Made by a program: the position numbers and the translations under genes. DNA of 64,000 nucleotides from Cupriavidus pampae (GTDB taxonomy: Bacteria > Pseudomonadota > Gammaproteobacteria > Burkholderiales > Burkholderiaceae): contig NZ_CAJZAG010000009.1 of assembly GCF_914271485.1 (NCBI RefSeq), positions 124,001 through 188,000 of the forward strand. Reading direction: 5' to 3'. The notes below the pieces were generated by a model. It was not told the DNA's origin. It did not search any database and worked only from the letters and a program-made list of their open reading frames with translations. The first letter of the stretch is position 1, and the number at the start of each line of letters is the position of its first letter. This document shows, in pieces, positions 16,658 to 25,851 of the stretch.

Positions 16658-18820
16658 TCAGTTGAAGCGATAACGCGCGGTCACCATGGCGCTACGCTTG
16701 TCGCCAGGCAGCGCGCCGGAGAACGTCGGCGAGATGTAGTAGGTCTTGTCGGTCAAGTTGCGCAGGTTGAGCGTGACGTCGAATTTCTTCTGCCGATAAT
16801 AGATCGCGGCGTCCAGCACCACGTAGGAAGGCACCTGGTACAGATTCAGGGTATCGGCGTAGCTGTCGCCCTTGTACGTCAGGCCCATGCCGACGCCCCA
16901 TCCATGCAGGCTCTGCTGCTGGAAGTCGTAGGTGGTCCAGATGCGGCCGCCCGTGCGGGACACGCCAGCCGGGCGGGTGCCCGCAATGCTGCGATTGTTC
17001 ACACCCATGATCGCGTTCGAGGCGAGCGCGTTCGACTCGACTTCCACGTTCTGCAGCACGAAGTTGGCCAGGATCGTCCAGCCCGGAAGCGGCAGCGCCG
17101 ACAGTTCGAACTCCACCCCGCGGCTCTTGTCGCGGCCATCGGGCGTCGGGCTCAGGGCGCCCGGCAGCGTGATGTAGTAGTTCTTGCGTTCGGTCTCGAA
17201 CAGCGACACGTTCGTGTTCAGCTTGCCTTCGAAGAAGTCGGCCTTGACGCCAATCTCCTTCTGCAGCGCGCTTTCCGGATCGGCGGACAGCGCCGACGGC
17301 TCGGTCGAGACGTTGATGAACTTGCTGCTCGACACACCCGCATAGAACGACAGCGACCGCGTCGGCTGCCAGACGCCGCCCAGCGAGCCGGACGTCAGGT
17401 TCGGGGAATTGCCGATCGAGCGAAACGCGCCCCCCTGCGTGCCCACGTCGCTGAACTTGACGTGATCGGTCCGCACGGCGCCGCGGAGCTTGAAGTGTTC
17501 GCCAAAGGCCAGCTGATCCTGCAGGTAGACGCCAAAATCCTCCTGCTTCAGTACCCGATTGAACCCTTGCGCGGGCACCGAGGGAATACCGGCCAGGGTC
17601 GTCTCCGGCACGACCGGCGCGTTGATATTGAGGATATTCGGCAGGTTATAGCCGGTACGGGCCGTATTGATATGCGTGTCCGAATATTCGAGGCCGAACA
17701 GCACGGTGTGGTCGACGGGTCCGGTCCGCGTCTTCCAGACCAGTTCGTTCTGAGCGAGGATGAAGTGCCCGTCGTCCGACTGCGTGCGTGCATTCCGGCC
17801 AGTCATCTGGTTCGCCGCATTGCCGCCATTGCCGCCGGCGTTGCGGGTCATGTCGAGCGAGCGCTCGTCATAGATAAACGCCGTGCGCATGGTCAGCGAC
17901 GGGTCGATGCGCCAGTCGTGGCTGACGGTAACCCGGTCGATCAACTGACGTGTGTCGTTGAACGGGCTGTAGTAGCGGGCATCGCGCGGGGCGCCGGCGA
18001 TCTTGCCCTGATTGTTGAAAATGATGCCGTAGTTGTCGGGGACGATATTGATGTCCCGATGGTCGTACTTGATCGTCAGCGACTTGTTGGTGTCATACGC
18101 CCAGTTGAACGACGGCGAGACCTCTCGGATATCGCGACCCAGCCCGCGGTAGCCGTCGCTCTTCTCGTAGTCGGCAATCAGGCGCGCGTTGACCTCGGAC
18201 GTAACCGGCCCGCCCACATCGACGTAGGTACCCCAGGTGCCAAAGCTGCCACCGAACGCGCCCACCTCGGCGCTGAACTTGGACAGCGGCGGCTTGGTGG
18301 CGATATTGACCGTACCGCCGGGCTGACCCGAACCATAGAGCGCCGAGCCGGGGCCCTTGAGGACCTCGATGCGATCGACGTCGTACATGGTTCGGTAATA
18401 GCCATTCTGGCTCGGGCCGTCGGGATAGCCATCCCGCAGAAAGCGCATGGCCAGGCCACGGATCGTGTAGTTGTTGGCAAAGCCATAGCCGCCGGCCAGC
18501 TGCGGCTGCACGCCTGCCGAGTTCTGCAGCGCGTAATTCATGTCGATCGCACCCTGCTCCCGCAGGATCTCTTCCGGAATCACGGTGACCGCGGCGGGAA
18601 TATCCCGCAGCGGGGTGTCCGTCTTCGTGCCGGTGGTTACCACTTCATTCGGATTGCCGGGCAGCGATTTCGCGCCAGACACCGTCACGGCCGGCAGCGC
18701 TTGCTCCGATGAATTCGACTGCGCCAGGCCCACCGACGGCATACCTGCAATGATGGAGGAAATCAGGGTGGCAATAATGCGCGGACGAGGGGCGTGAACT
18801 GGGCAAGCGGAAGAGGACAT
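16658..18820 (-). CDS. TonB-dependent siderophore receptor
   Basis: A 720-residue outer-membrane receptor: signal region, plug domain at about 60-190 (DIPAAVTVIPEEILREQGAI; YTIRGLAMRFLRDG; IEVLKGPGSALYG), and a 22-strand barrel ending TARYRFN. It resembles the FhuA/FpvA-like catechol or hydroxamate receptor family; the exact ligand cannot be assigned and no siderophore synthesis genes occur here. A Fur-box-like site lies 35 bases upstream. It is followed by a DUF4198 gene and preceded by a membrane-tethered LuxR regulator, suggesting iron-dependent and specific control. Confidence 0.92.
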   Translation of the reverse strand: MSSSACPVHAPRPRIIATLISSIIAGMPSVGLAQSNSSEQALPAVTVSGAKSLPGNPNEVVTTGTKTDTPLRDIPAAVTVIPEEILREQGAIDMNYALQNSAGVQPQLAGGYGFANNYTIRGLAMRFLRDGYPDGPSQNGYYRTMYDVDRIEVLKGPGSALYGSGQPGGTVNIATKPPLSKFSAEVGAFGGSFGTWGTYVDVGGPVTSEVNARLIADYEKSDGYRGLGRDIREVSPSFNWAYDTNKSLTIKYDHRDINIVPDNYGIIFNNQGKIAGAPRDARYYSPFNDTRQLIDRVTVSHDWRIDPSLTMRTAFIYDERSLDMTRNAGGNGGNAANQMTGRNARTQSDDGHFILAQNELVWKTRTGPVDHTVLFGLEYSDTHINTARTGYNLPNILNINAPVVPETTLAGIPSVPAQGFNRVLKQEDFGVYLQDQLAFGEHFKLRGAVRTDHVKFSDVGTQGGAFRSIGNSPNLTSGSLGGVWQPTRSLSFYAGVSSSKFINVSTEPSALSADPESALQKEIGVKADFFEGKLNTNVSLFETERKNYYITLPGALSPTPDGRDKSRGVEFELSALPLPGWTILANFVLQNVEVESNALASNAIMGVNNRSIAGTRPAGVSRTGGRIWTTYDFQQQSLHGWGVGMGLTYKGDSYADTLNLYQVPSYVVLDAAIYYRQKKFDVTLNLRNLTDKTYYISPTFSGALPGDKRSAMVTARYRFN

Positions 18821-18854
18821 GAGTTAAGCCGGTCAGTGAGTCTGAAACCTGAAA

Positions 18855-18873
18855 ACTAATAGGAATCATTCTC
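18855..18873. promoter_or_regulatory. Fur-box-like site upstream of TonB receptor
   Basis: ACTAATAGGAATCATTCTC matches the 19-base Fur consensus (GATAATGATAATCATTATC) at 13 positions by hand alignment. Its position just upstream of an iron-type receptor fits Fur repression. Confidence 0.6.
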
Positions 18874-18895
18874 GCTAACAATCGGCAAAACTGGA

Positions 18896-19045
18896 TGTCG
18901 GGACATTTGCCGGAGCGAAATCAGGCCTATGTCCTGGAAAGTCCTGTGAACTTTTACAACACAGGACATTTGCCACCCAGATGGTGACCATCCTCTCTGA
19001 AGGCCCGCCAGGCCTTGGTTTCCGGCTACCGGGACATCTGTCCCG
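18896..19045. promoter_or_regulatory. Cluster of GGACAT repeats between LuxR and TonB receptor genes
   Basis: GGACATTTGCC occurs at 18901-18911 and again at 18964-18974. GGACATCTGTCC at 19032-19043 is a palindrome. ATGTCCTGG at 18929-18937 is the same motif inverted, and GTCCTGTG/CACAGGAC (18941-18948, 18960-18967) form an 8-bp inverted repeat with an 11-base gap. The clustering suggests binding sites for a regulator of the receptor operon, for example the adjacent LuxR protein. Not a known box that I recognise. Confidence 0.45.
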
Positions 19046-19050
19046 GATGC

Positions 19051-19554
19051 TCAGCGAACCGCCGGCGCCCCCACCAACAAATCCTCGAGAAAATAGGCTG
19101 CCAACTGGTGACGGCCCTCGAGTTTTGCCTTGGCATAAACATTTGTTGCATGCTGACGCACGGTTTTTGACCCGCTTTCGCGCAACCGGGCTATCTCGTC
19201 AAGAGATAATCCTTTCACGAGCATCAGCGCGACGTCCTTTTCTGAGGGTGTTAGCTTCCACGCATCGAATTGCTTCTGCATCGATAGCAGAAAGTCCCGG
19301 GTCGTCTGCCGCGCATCGTCATTCCGCTCCTGCGACGCGCGCTCGGTGACTTTGGCCGATGACGCGAGCTCATCGAACTCGCGTGCCGCACGACGGCGAT
19401 CGCGAATGACGAGATAGAGAACGGCCAGAAATGCGACGGTCGCCGCAGCTTCCGTCAACACATGGTACGTCGCGCCATTGGCCACGAGTTGATAGAGATC
19501 CCACGCCTGATAGGCGGGAAAAATGGTCAGCAGCAATGGGAGTCTGGCAGTCAT
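19051..19554 (-). CDS. LuxR-type HTH regulator with membrane-anchored N-terminus
   Basis: A 167-residue protein with two hydrophobic helices at about residues 3-25 and 30-50 (TEAAATVAFLAVLYLVIRDRR), a charged coiled-coil-like linker (55-95) and a C-terminal LuxR/NarL helix-turn-helix (LTPSEKDVALMLVKGLSLDE; VRQHATNVYAKAKLEGRHQL). There is no receiver or autoinducer domain, so a membrane-bound sensor-regulator is likely. It lies directly upstream of the TonB receptor on the same strand, with a Fur-like site in its own promoter; iron-responsive expression is plausible. Confidence 0.82.
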   Translation of the reverse strand: MTARLPLLLTIFPAYQAWDLYQLVANGATYHVLTEAAATVAFLAVLYLVIRDRRRAAREFDELASSAKVTERASQERNDDARQTTRDFLLSMQKQFDAWKLTPSEKDVALMLVKGLSLDEIARLRESGSKTVRQHATNVYAKAKLEGRHQLAAYFLEDLLVGAPAVR

Positions 19555-19577
19555 AGTGGCGTCATCTTCGTTCGGGT

Positions 19578-19596
19578 GGGAATGTAACTCATTCTC
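19578..19596. promoter_or_regulatory. Fur-box-like site upstream of LuxR gene
   Basis: GGGAATGTAACTCATTCTC matches the Fur 19-mer at 13 positions by hand and lies 24 bases upstream of the LuxR start, between it and the HD gene. Confidence 0.5.
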
Positions 19597-19647
19597 ACTG
19601 CGAGGAAAAGACGGCCTGCCTCGATCGCTGCTAACGTCCCAAGCCGC

Positions 19648-20277
19648 TCACCCCTCCCACTTCGAACTGAGGATGACGCGGCAAAGGTCAACGCGCTCGA
19701 ACGTGGGGTCCTTGAATGCGAGGAAATCGTCGTTGAAGGTGCCGAAGGTGCTGGCGGGCCGGTGCGCCATGCCTTCGTAGAACGTGTCGATCATGCGCGT
19801 GCCGAATGTCCTGCCGCGCGGATAGGCCGATATCACTGCCTCGCGCTGCGCCTGAGTGAAGTCGTCGAAGCCCCGGCCCGCCACGTCCATGCCCGCGCCG
19901 CTCTGCACCAGCGCGATCTCGGGGTGCATATGCTCGGGAATGCCAGGGGTCGTGTGTAGCGCGATGGCCAGCCACACACGGTCGACCTCGGCTTCGGCGA
20001 TGCCGTGGCTGCGCAGGAAATCGCGCGCCGCATTGGCGCCGTCAACCTCAAAGCGGAGCTGGCTGTCCTTGTACTGCGGCGTCAGACCGAGATCGTGAAA
20101 CATCGCGGCGATGTACAGCAACTCCGGGTCGAACCGCAGGCCGCGGCGCTTGCCCGACATCGCGGCCCAGAGGTATACGCGCACCGAATGCGCGAACAGC
20201 ATATCGCTTTCGGTATCCCGAATCAGCTCAGTGGCGGCACGCGCAAGCGCGCTCTTGGGAATCGCGTTGGTGACCAT
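19648..20277 (-). CDS. HD-domain phosphohydrolase-like protein
   Basis: A 209-residue protein with the metal-binding pattern of the HD superfamily: His30 (MLFAHSVRVYLW), His61-Asp62 (AMFHDLGL) and His108 (IALHTTPGI). The overall layout resembles the short cyanamide-hydratase-like HD proteins common in proteobacteria and fungi (a metal-dependent hydrolase/hydratase of small molecules). No regulatory domain is attached. It is monocistronic as far as I can tell, upstream of the LuxR gene on the same strand. The substrate is unknown. Confidence 0.85.
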   Translation of the reverse strand: MVTNAIPKSALARAATELIRDTESDMLFAHSVRVYLWAAMSGKRRGLRFDPELLYIAAMFHDLGLTPQYKDSQLRFEVDGANAARDFLRSHGIAEAEVDRVWLAIALHTTPGIPEHMHPEIALVQSGAGMDVAGRGFDDFTQAQREAVISAYPRGRTFGTRMIDTFYEGMAHRPASTFGTFNDDFLAFKDPTFERVDLCRVILSSKWEG

Positions 20278-20383
20278 GATGACTTCAGGCTAGACACGGG
20301 TCGTCCAGCCTAGCACTGACGCCTGGCCTTGCGTTGCGCGATAGCGCGGCAGAATCGGACACATGGCGCAGTTACGGCCGGAA

Positions 20384-21300
20384 TCAGGTTACCTGCAGGT
20401 GACGGGCGAGATGATCGATCAATACGCGCACCTTCGATGGCAAGAAACGATTGGGCGGATACAGCAACCAGACCGCCCCATATAGGCATGCGCCTCGAAC
20501 TCCCAGTCGCCAAGCACCTGAACCAGATCGCCATCGCGCAACGCTTCGGCCACGGCAAAATCGGGCAGACTCGCAATGCCGATAGCATGCCGCGCGGCAT
20601 CCAGACGCGCGCTCACATCGTTGGCGATATAGCGCCCTCGCACGTCGAGCGATTGCGTCTCCGCGCCACGCCTGAAATTCCAGCGGTTATCGTCAACCGT
20701 CTCTCCGAGATACAGGCATTGATGACGCACCAGATCGCGTGGTTCGGCCGGCATGCCGTGCGTGGCGAGATACGCGGGCGACGCGCATAGCAGCCACCGT
20801 GCGTTACCCAGTGGTCTAGCCGCGAGCCCCAGTGGCGGCGATCGCGTCAATCGGATCACGAGGTCGACGTCGTCGCGCAGCGGATCCATCTCGCGGTCCG
20901 CGAAGATCAGTTGCACGTCGATCTCCGGCCAATCGCGCAGAAACTCAGCGACCAGGGGATGTATCACCGACCGCGCGTACGAGATCGGCGCGCTGAGGCT
21001 GACCCGGCCCTGCGGCTGCGTGACCAGATTCCCGGCGATATCGACCGCGCCGGACGCCGCGCCCACCATGTCGCGGCAATGACGATAGACCTGCGCGCCC
21101 GAATCGGTGAGTCGGACACTGCGGGTGGAACGTTCCAGTAATCGCGTGCCTAGCGCCTGCTCCAGACGCTTGATCTGCCGGCTGATCGTCGACGGCGTGC
21201 TGCCAAGCTGCCGCGCCGCTTCGGAAAAATTGCCCGCATCGACCACGCGCGAGAACACGGCCATATCCGGCAATAACGCAAAAAGCGTAGTGGAGTTCAT
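20384..21300 (-). pseudogene. LysR-family regulator with a C-terminal frameshift
   Basis: The reading frame from 21300 gives a normal LysR protein (HTH at 1-60, effector domain to GDWEFEAHAYMG) and then turns into a Cys/Arg-rich tail ending at 20419. Shifting by one base at the four-C run 20476-20479 (GGGG on the coding strand) restores AVWLLYPPNRFLPSKVRVLI then DHLARHLQVT and a stop at 20384, the expected LysR ending and length of about 305 residues. One G appears to be missing. It is either a recent mutation or a sequencing error. The gene is divergent from the DMT exporter at 21383. Confidence 0.8.
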
Positions 21301-21382
21301 TGAGAGGCACCCGTATGGCCGTTATTTGTGCATCCGCGACATAAAAGCTGTGCGGCGCGACCGCATTATAGTTTTCAACGCA

Positions 21383-22351
21383 ATGAGCGACCATACGGCT
21401 CAATCGAACCCGCGGGAAGCTCACGTGCCAAAACCCACTCACTTGCTCTGGATATCCGATCTGATGCTGCTCGCCGTGGCGATGGTCTGGGGCACCAGTT
21501 ATGGGGTGGTCAAGATCGCCCTGGAGTTCTATCCCGTACTCGGACTGCTGGCACTGCGCTTTGGCCTGACGTTTATCGTGCTGTCACCCGCATTGCGCGG
21601 ACTACGTGGCGTCAGCCCCGGCGCACTGGCGGGCGCGTTGGGCTCGAGTGTGCTGCTGCTTGGCATCTTTCTCGCCGAGACCTTCGGCGTCGCGCAGACG
21701 CATGCCTCGCATGCCGCGTTCCTTATCAGCCTGTGCATCGTGCTGACACCGCTGGTCGAATGGGTGCTGTTGCGCAGAAGGCCGCTGCCGCTCGAATGGC
21801 TGGCCGTGGCGTTGTCGCTGGCGGGTGCCATCATGGTGACCGGAGGCGCGTTCTCACTGACGGGCGGCGACGCGCTGATCCTGCTGGCCGCGCTGTTGCG
21901 CGCGCTGATGGTCTGCGTGACCAAACGCGTGATGCGCGATAACAAGCTCACAGCGTTGTCGATCACCGCGATTCAGGCAGGCACGGTCGCGCTCGGCAGC
22001 CTTATCGTCGCGCTGCTGATCGCGCCATCATCGTGGTCCGCGCTCCCATCGCTCCCGTCGTTCTCCGCGCACGGCACCTTCTGGTTGAGCGTCGGTTATC
22101 TGGTGCTGGCCTGCACGCTGTTTGCATTCTTTGCGCAGAATTTTGCGGTCAAGCGCAGCAGTCCGACGCGCGTGGCGCTGCTGATGGGGAGCGAGCCAGC
22201 GTTCGGCGCGCTGTTCGCGTACGCATGGCTGGGCGAGCAACTGTCGATCTGGGCATGGTTAGGCGGTGGCCTGATGGTGTTCGCATCGTTGCTCGCCACC
22301 GTCCCGTGGGCGATGCTCAGTGCGCGAGTGCCGCGCCGGCGCCCGGCGTGA
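21383..22351 (+). CDS. EamA/DMT-family exporter
   Basis: A 322-residue ten-helix protein made of two EamA repeats (about 30-160 and 175-310); typical segments are AMVWGTSYGVVKIALEFYP in the first helix pair and ALLMGSEPAFGALFAYAWLG near the C-terminus. The long in-frame extension back to 21107 runs inside the LysR gene and is rejected; a GTG at 21424 is another possible start. It is divergent from the frameshifted LysR gene, its likely regulator. Such proteins export amino acids or other metabolites; substrate unknown. Confidence 0.88.
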   Translation: MSDHTAQSNPREAHVPKPTHLLWISDLMLLAVAMVWGTSYGVVKIALEFYPVLGLLALRFGLTFIVLSPALRGLRGVSPGALAGALGSSVLLLGIFLAETFGVAQTHASHAAFLISLCIVLTPLVEWVLLRRRPLPLEWLAVALSLAGAIMVTGGAFSLTGGDALILLAALLRALMVCVTKRVMRDNKLTALSITAIQAGTVALGSLIVALLIAPSSWSALPSLPSFSAHGTFWLSVGYLVLACTLFAFFAQNFAVKRSSPTRVALLMGSEPAFGALFAYAWLGEQLSIWAWLGGGLMVFASLLATVPWAMLSARVPRRRPA

Positions 22352-22485
22352 CCATCTCGGGCAATTCTGCAACGGCTTGTTGCACGATTGCCTATAGGGC
22401 CGTAGGACGACGACGGATATCTGTTTCGATCAGGCTGGGAAATCATGAACGGGTGAACGCTGCACCCGTCAGGAGATCCCAATTG

Positions 22486-22932
22486 ATGTTCCATCGCTTT
22501 CTTGTCGGCTCCCTGACTTCCGAGGATGTCGAAGCCGTCCATCTGATTCGAGCACTGCCAACGGACTGGGCAATTCTGGTGCGGATCGAGGCCGGCATTC
22601 GTACGTTGCGCGAGACGCGCCGGGACATTCCGCCCTATCTGCTGATCCACGATCGCGCGTGGCAGCAGGCGGCGACGCAGCCCGAACTACTGATCAAGGG
22701 CGCGAAGAAGTTCTCCTACGATTCGCTAGCCGAGTTTCTCGATCAGCATCTGCACGGCACGTTCCACGAGCATGCGCTGCGCGTGTTGGCAACCGCATGG
22801 GGCGCCACCATCGCGGCGCCGCGCATGCCGAGCACGGCGCCACGCGAGCGCAAGCCCAGGAATACCCGCCGACGCGCTTCCGCCGCGGCGGCCGCATCGG
22901 CCCCGTCGACGATCACTCCGGCGGCGGCCTAG
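22486..22932 (+). CDS. Hypothetical protein with basic Ala-rich tail
   Basis: A 148-residue protein starting at an ATG with a good AGGAG site. Residues 1-105 are a compact mixed helix/strand region (FLVGSLTSEDVEAVHLIRAL) and residues 110-148 a basic then Ala/Pro-rich disordered tail (RERKPRNTRRRAS, then AAAAASAPST). No signal or membrane helix. I do not recognise the family. It lies between the DMT exporter and the convergent uvrA gene. Coding is supported by the ribosome site and codon pattern only. Confidence 0.6.
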   Translation: MFHRFLVGSLTSEDVEAVHLIRALPTDWAILVRIEAGIRTLRETRRDIPPYLLIHDRAWQQAATQPELLIKGAKKFSYDSLAEFLDQHLHGTFHEHALRVLATAWGATIAAPRMPSTAPRERKPRNTRRRASAAAAASAPSTITPAAA

Positions 22933-22971
22933 CCCACGTTCCCGCCGCGAAGTCGATCCCGGTCAAGATCG

Positions 22972-25491
22972 TCAGGTCTGCACGTACTCCGCCAGATACC
23001 GCGCGGTCTGACTTGCCTTGACCTTGACGATCTTCGCCGGCGGGCCGCAGGCGACAATCTTGCCGCCCGCGTCGCCGGCGCCGGGGCCCATGTCGATAAT
23101 CCAGTCGGCCTGCGCGGCCACGCGCATATCGTGCTCCACCACCACGACCGTGTTGCCCTGCTCCACCAGCCCTTGCAGTTGCACCAGCAATCGGTCGACA
23201 TCTGAAGGGTGTAGCCCATTGGTCGGCTCGTCGAGCACGTATAGCGTGTCGCCACGGTGCGCGCGTTGCAGCTCGGTGGCGAGCTTGATGCGCTGGGCCT
23301 CGCCGCCAGAGAGCTCCGTCGCCGGTTGACCGAGCCGCAGATACCCCAGACCGATATCGCGCAGCACGGTCAGCGACTTCATTGCTTGCGCCTCCCCGGC
23401 AAACACATCACACGCGGCATCGACCGTCAGGTCGAGCACCTCGGCAATATTCCGGCCCTGCCATTGCACCTCGAGCGTCTGCGGCTTGTAACGTGTGCCA
23501 TGGCACGTCGAACATGGCGCATAGACGCTCGGCAGAAATAACAGCTCAACGCTGACAAAGCCCTCGCCTTCGCAGGTCGGGCAGCGCCCCTGCGCCACGT
23601 TGAACGAGAAGCGGCCGGGCGTATAGCGCCGCTTGCGCGCCGCGGGCGTATCGGCGAATAGCTTGCGCACGACATCGAACAGCCCGGTATAGGTCGCGAG
23701 GTTGGAGCGCGGGGTACGCCCGATCGGCTTCTGATCGACGCGCACCAGACGACGAATGGCGTCCATGCCGCCCGCGATATGGCCATGGGTGGGGGTCTCC
23801 GATGCGGGCAGTAGCCCATCGCCGGCGCCCTGCTCATCCTCATCGGCGTCTTCGATTGCCTTGCCAAGATGACGCGCCACCAGTTCGGGCAGCGCCTGGC
23901 TGATCAGGCTCGATTTACCGGAACCCGAGAGCCCCGTGACCGCAGTGAAGCAGCCGAGCGGAATCGCCGCGTCGAGCGCGTGCAGGTTATTGCGCGTGAC
24001 GCCGGTCAACTTGAGCCATGACTGCGCCGCGCGCGGTGCTCGCATGGGCGGCGCTACCTCTGCATCGAACAGATAGCGCGCCGTGCTCGATGCCGCGACG
24101 TTGGCCAGCCCCTCGGGCGGACCGCTATACAGCACGCATCCGCCGCCCTCGCCCGCAGCCGGCCCGACGTCGACGATCCAGTCCGCGCTGCGCACGGTCT
24201 GCATATCGTGCTCGACCACGAACAGCGAATTGCCGCTGGTCTTGAGCCGCTGCAACGCGCGCAGCAACGCCTCGCCATCGGCCGGGTGCAGGCCCGCCGA
24301 GGGCTCGTCGAGTACATACACCACGCCGAACAACTGCGACGACAGTTGCGTCGCCAGCCGCAGGCGCTGCAACTCGCCCGACGACAGCGTCGGCGTGCTG
24401 CGGTCGAGCGACAGATAGCCGAGCCCGAGATCGGTCAGCGCGGACAGCCGTTCGAGCAACTCCGCCGCAATGCGCTGCGCGGCCAGACGTCGCTCCTGCT
24501 TCTCGTCAACTTTTCCGGCGGCGCTCTGGCCAGCCGCCACCGGCCCCATGATTTCCGCAACGCGGGCCAGCGGCAAATGCGCAAACTCGGCGATATCCAG
24601 CCCGGCAAACTTGACCGTCAACGCCGCTTTATTGAGCCGCTTGCCGTGGCACAACGGGCAATCGCTGCCAGCCATGTACCGCGCCACACGCTTTTTCATC
24701 AACGCGCTTTGCGTATTGGCGAAGGTCTGCAACACATAGCGGCGCGCGCCGGTGAAGGTGCCCTGATAGCTCGGCTCCATCTTCTGCTTGAGCGCGGCGC
24801 GCACTTCCTTGGCCGTAAAGCCCGCATAGACCGGTACGGTTGGCTGCTCGTCGGTAAAAAGTATCCAGTCGCGATCCTTCTTTGGCAGATCACGCCAGGG
24901 CTTGTCGATGTCGTAGCCGAGCGTCACCAGGATGTCGCGCAGGTTCTGGCCATGCCATGCCGGCGGCCATGCGGCGACGGCGCGGTCCCGGATCGACAGC
25001 GAGTCGTCAGGCACCATCGACTGTTCGGTCACGTCGTAGACGCGGCCCAGGCCATGGCATTGCGGGCAGGCACCTTGCGGCGTGTTCGGGGAGAAATCCT
25101 CCGCGTACAGCATCGGCTGCTTTGCGGGATAGGTGCCGGCACGCGAATACAGCATGCGGATCAGGTTGGAGAGCGTGGTGATGCTGCCGACGGTGGAACG
25201 CGCATTGGGCGTGCCGCGTTGCTGCTGCAAGGCCACAGCGGGCGGCAGACCTTCGATGGCATCGACATCGGGCACGCCAACCTGATCGATCAGGCGGCGC
25301 GCGTAGGGCGCGACGGATTCGAAGTAGCGCCGCTGCGCTTCCGCGTACAACGTGCCAAACGCCAGCGACGACTTGCCCGAACCCGAAACGCCGGTGAACA
25401 CCACCAGCGCATCGCGCGGGATATCGACGTCGACGTTCTTGAGATTGTGCTCGCGCGCACCGCGTACGCGTACCAACGAAGATTTGCTCAT
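22972..25491 (-). CDS. UvrA class II (UvrA2-type) ABC ATPase
   Basis: An 839-residue UvrA homologue with two ABC modules (first Walker A GVSGSGKSSL at 34-43, second GLSGSGKSSL near 575) and Cys-rich zinc modules (CPQCHGLG, CPLCHGK, CPTCEGEG with CSTCHG). Compared with the usual 940-950 residues, the roughly 110-residue UvrB-binding domain after SRAGTYPAKQPML is missing, which is the mark of class II UvrA proteins linked to DNA-lesion or drug tolerance rather than core NER. Its start overlaps the small membrane gene upstream by 4 bases. Confidence 0.88.
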   Translation of the reverse strand: MSKSSLVRVRGAREHNLKNVDVDIPRDALVVFTGVSGSGKSSLAFGTLYAEAQRRYFESVAPYARRLIDQVGVPDVDAIEGLPPAVALQQQRGTPNARSTVGSITTLSNLIRMLYSRAGTYPAKQPMLYAEDFSPNTPQGACPQCHGLGRVYDVTEQSMVPDDSLSIRDRAVAAWPPAWHGQNLRDILVTLGYDIDKPWRDLPKKDRDWILFTDEQPTVPVYAGFTAKEVRAALKQKMEPSYQGTFTGARRYVLQTFANTQSALMKKRVARYMAGSDCPLCHGKRLNKAALTVKFAGLDIAEFAHLPLARVAEIMGPVAAGQSAAGKVDEKQERRLAAQRIAAELLERLSALTDLGLGYLSLDRSTPTLSSGELQRLRLATQLSSQLFGVVYVLDEPSAGLHPADGEALLRALQRLKTSGNSLFVVEHDMQTVRSADWIVDVGPAAGEGGGCVLYSGPPEGLANVAASSTARYLFDAEVAPPMRAPRAAQSWLKLTGVTRNNLHALDAAIPLGCFTAVTGLSGSGKSSLISQALPELVARHLGKAIEDADEDEQGAGDGLLPASETPTHGHIAGGMDAIRRLVRVDQKPIGRTPRSNLATYTGLFDVVRKLFADTPAARKRRYTPGRFSFNVAQGRCPTCEGEGFVSVELLFLPSVYAPCSTCHGTRYKPQTLEVQWQGRNIAEVLDLTVDAACDVFAGEAQAMKSLTVLRDIGLGYLRLGQPATELSGGEAQRIKLATELQRAHRGDTLYVLDEPTNGLHPSDVDRLLVQLQGLVEQGNTVVVVEHDMRVAAQADWIIDMGPGAGDAGGKIVACGPPAKIVKVKASQTARYLAEYVQT

Positions 25492-25733
25492 GATTCGGCC
25501 TTGGCCTTGCGGGCCTCGATCATCCCCCGGATATTCAGGGCCGCCAACGCAAACTGAAGTGTCACTAGCGCATATGCGGCCGTATGGATCCCCCACATGA
25601 CCCACATTAGGTTACTTGCAATAAATACCCAGAATCCGATCTTGCGGCGCCGCGGGCTGCGCGAACCCACCAGCCAGGTGGCCAGCACGGTTACGGCCAT
25701 CGCGGGCCACTGCATTGCATCGAGCCAGTTCAC
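25488..25733 (-). CDS. Small two-helix membrane protein
   Basis: An 81-residue protein with helices at about 8-25 and 34-66 and a basic loop (SRSPRRRKIG). The C-terminal helix pair (VMWGIHTAAYALVTLQFALA) resembles the PnuC/SemiSWEET-like small transporters often labelled amino acid transporter. Its stop overlaps the uvrA2 start (ATGA), so both are translated from one message. The functional link to UvrA is unknown. Confidence 0.65.
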   Translation of the reverse strand: MNWLDAMQWPAMAVTVLATWLVGSRSPRRRKIGFWVFIASNLMWVMWGIHTAAYALVTLQFALAALNIRGMIEARKAKAES

Positions 25734-25851
25734 CGCGTCTCCCGTCGCATGTAGAGGAAGTTCAGAGCAATCTCCGTTCCAAGGCTTCCGTTATGTCACC
25801 GCTTTCAGCGATACTTCCGCTTTCGCATGAAGAGTACACGCCGGGCAGCAG

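Noticed and set aside
16904..18712. 602-residue open frame antisense to the TonB receptor
   Set aside because: Shadow of the receptor gene; no motif, no ribosome site, repetitive basic composition.
24208..25557. 449-residue open frame antisense to uvrA2
   Set aside because: Shadow frame; the UvrA motifs on the other strand are decisive.
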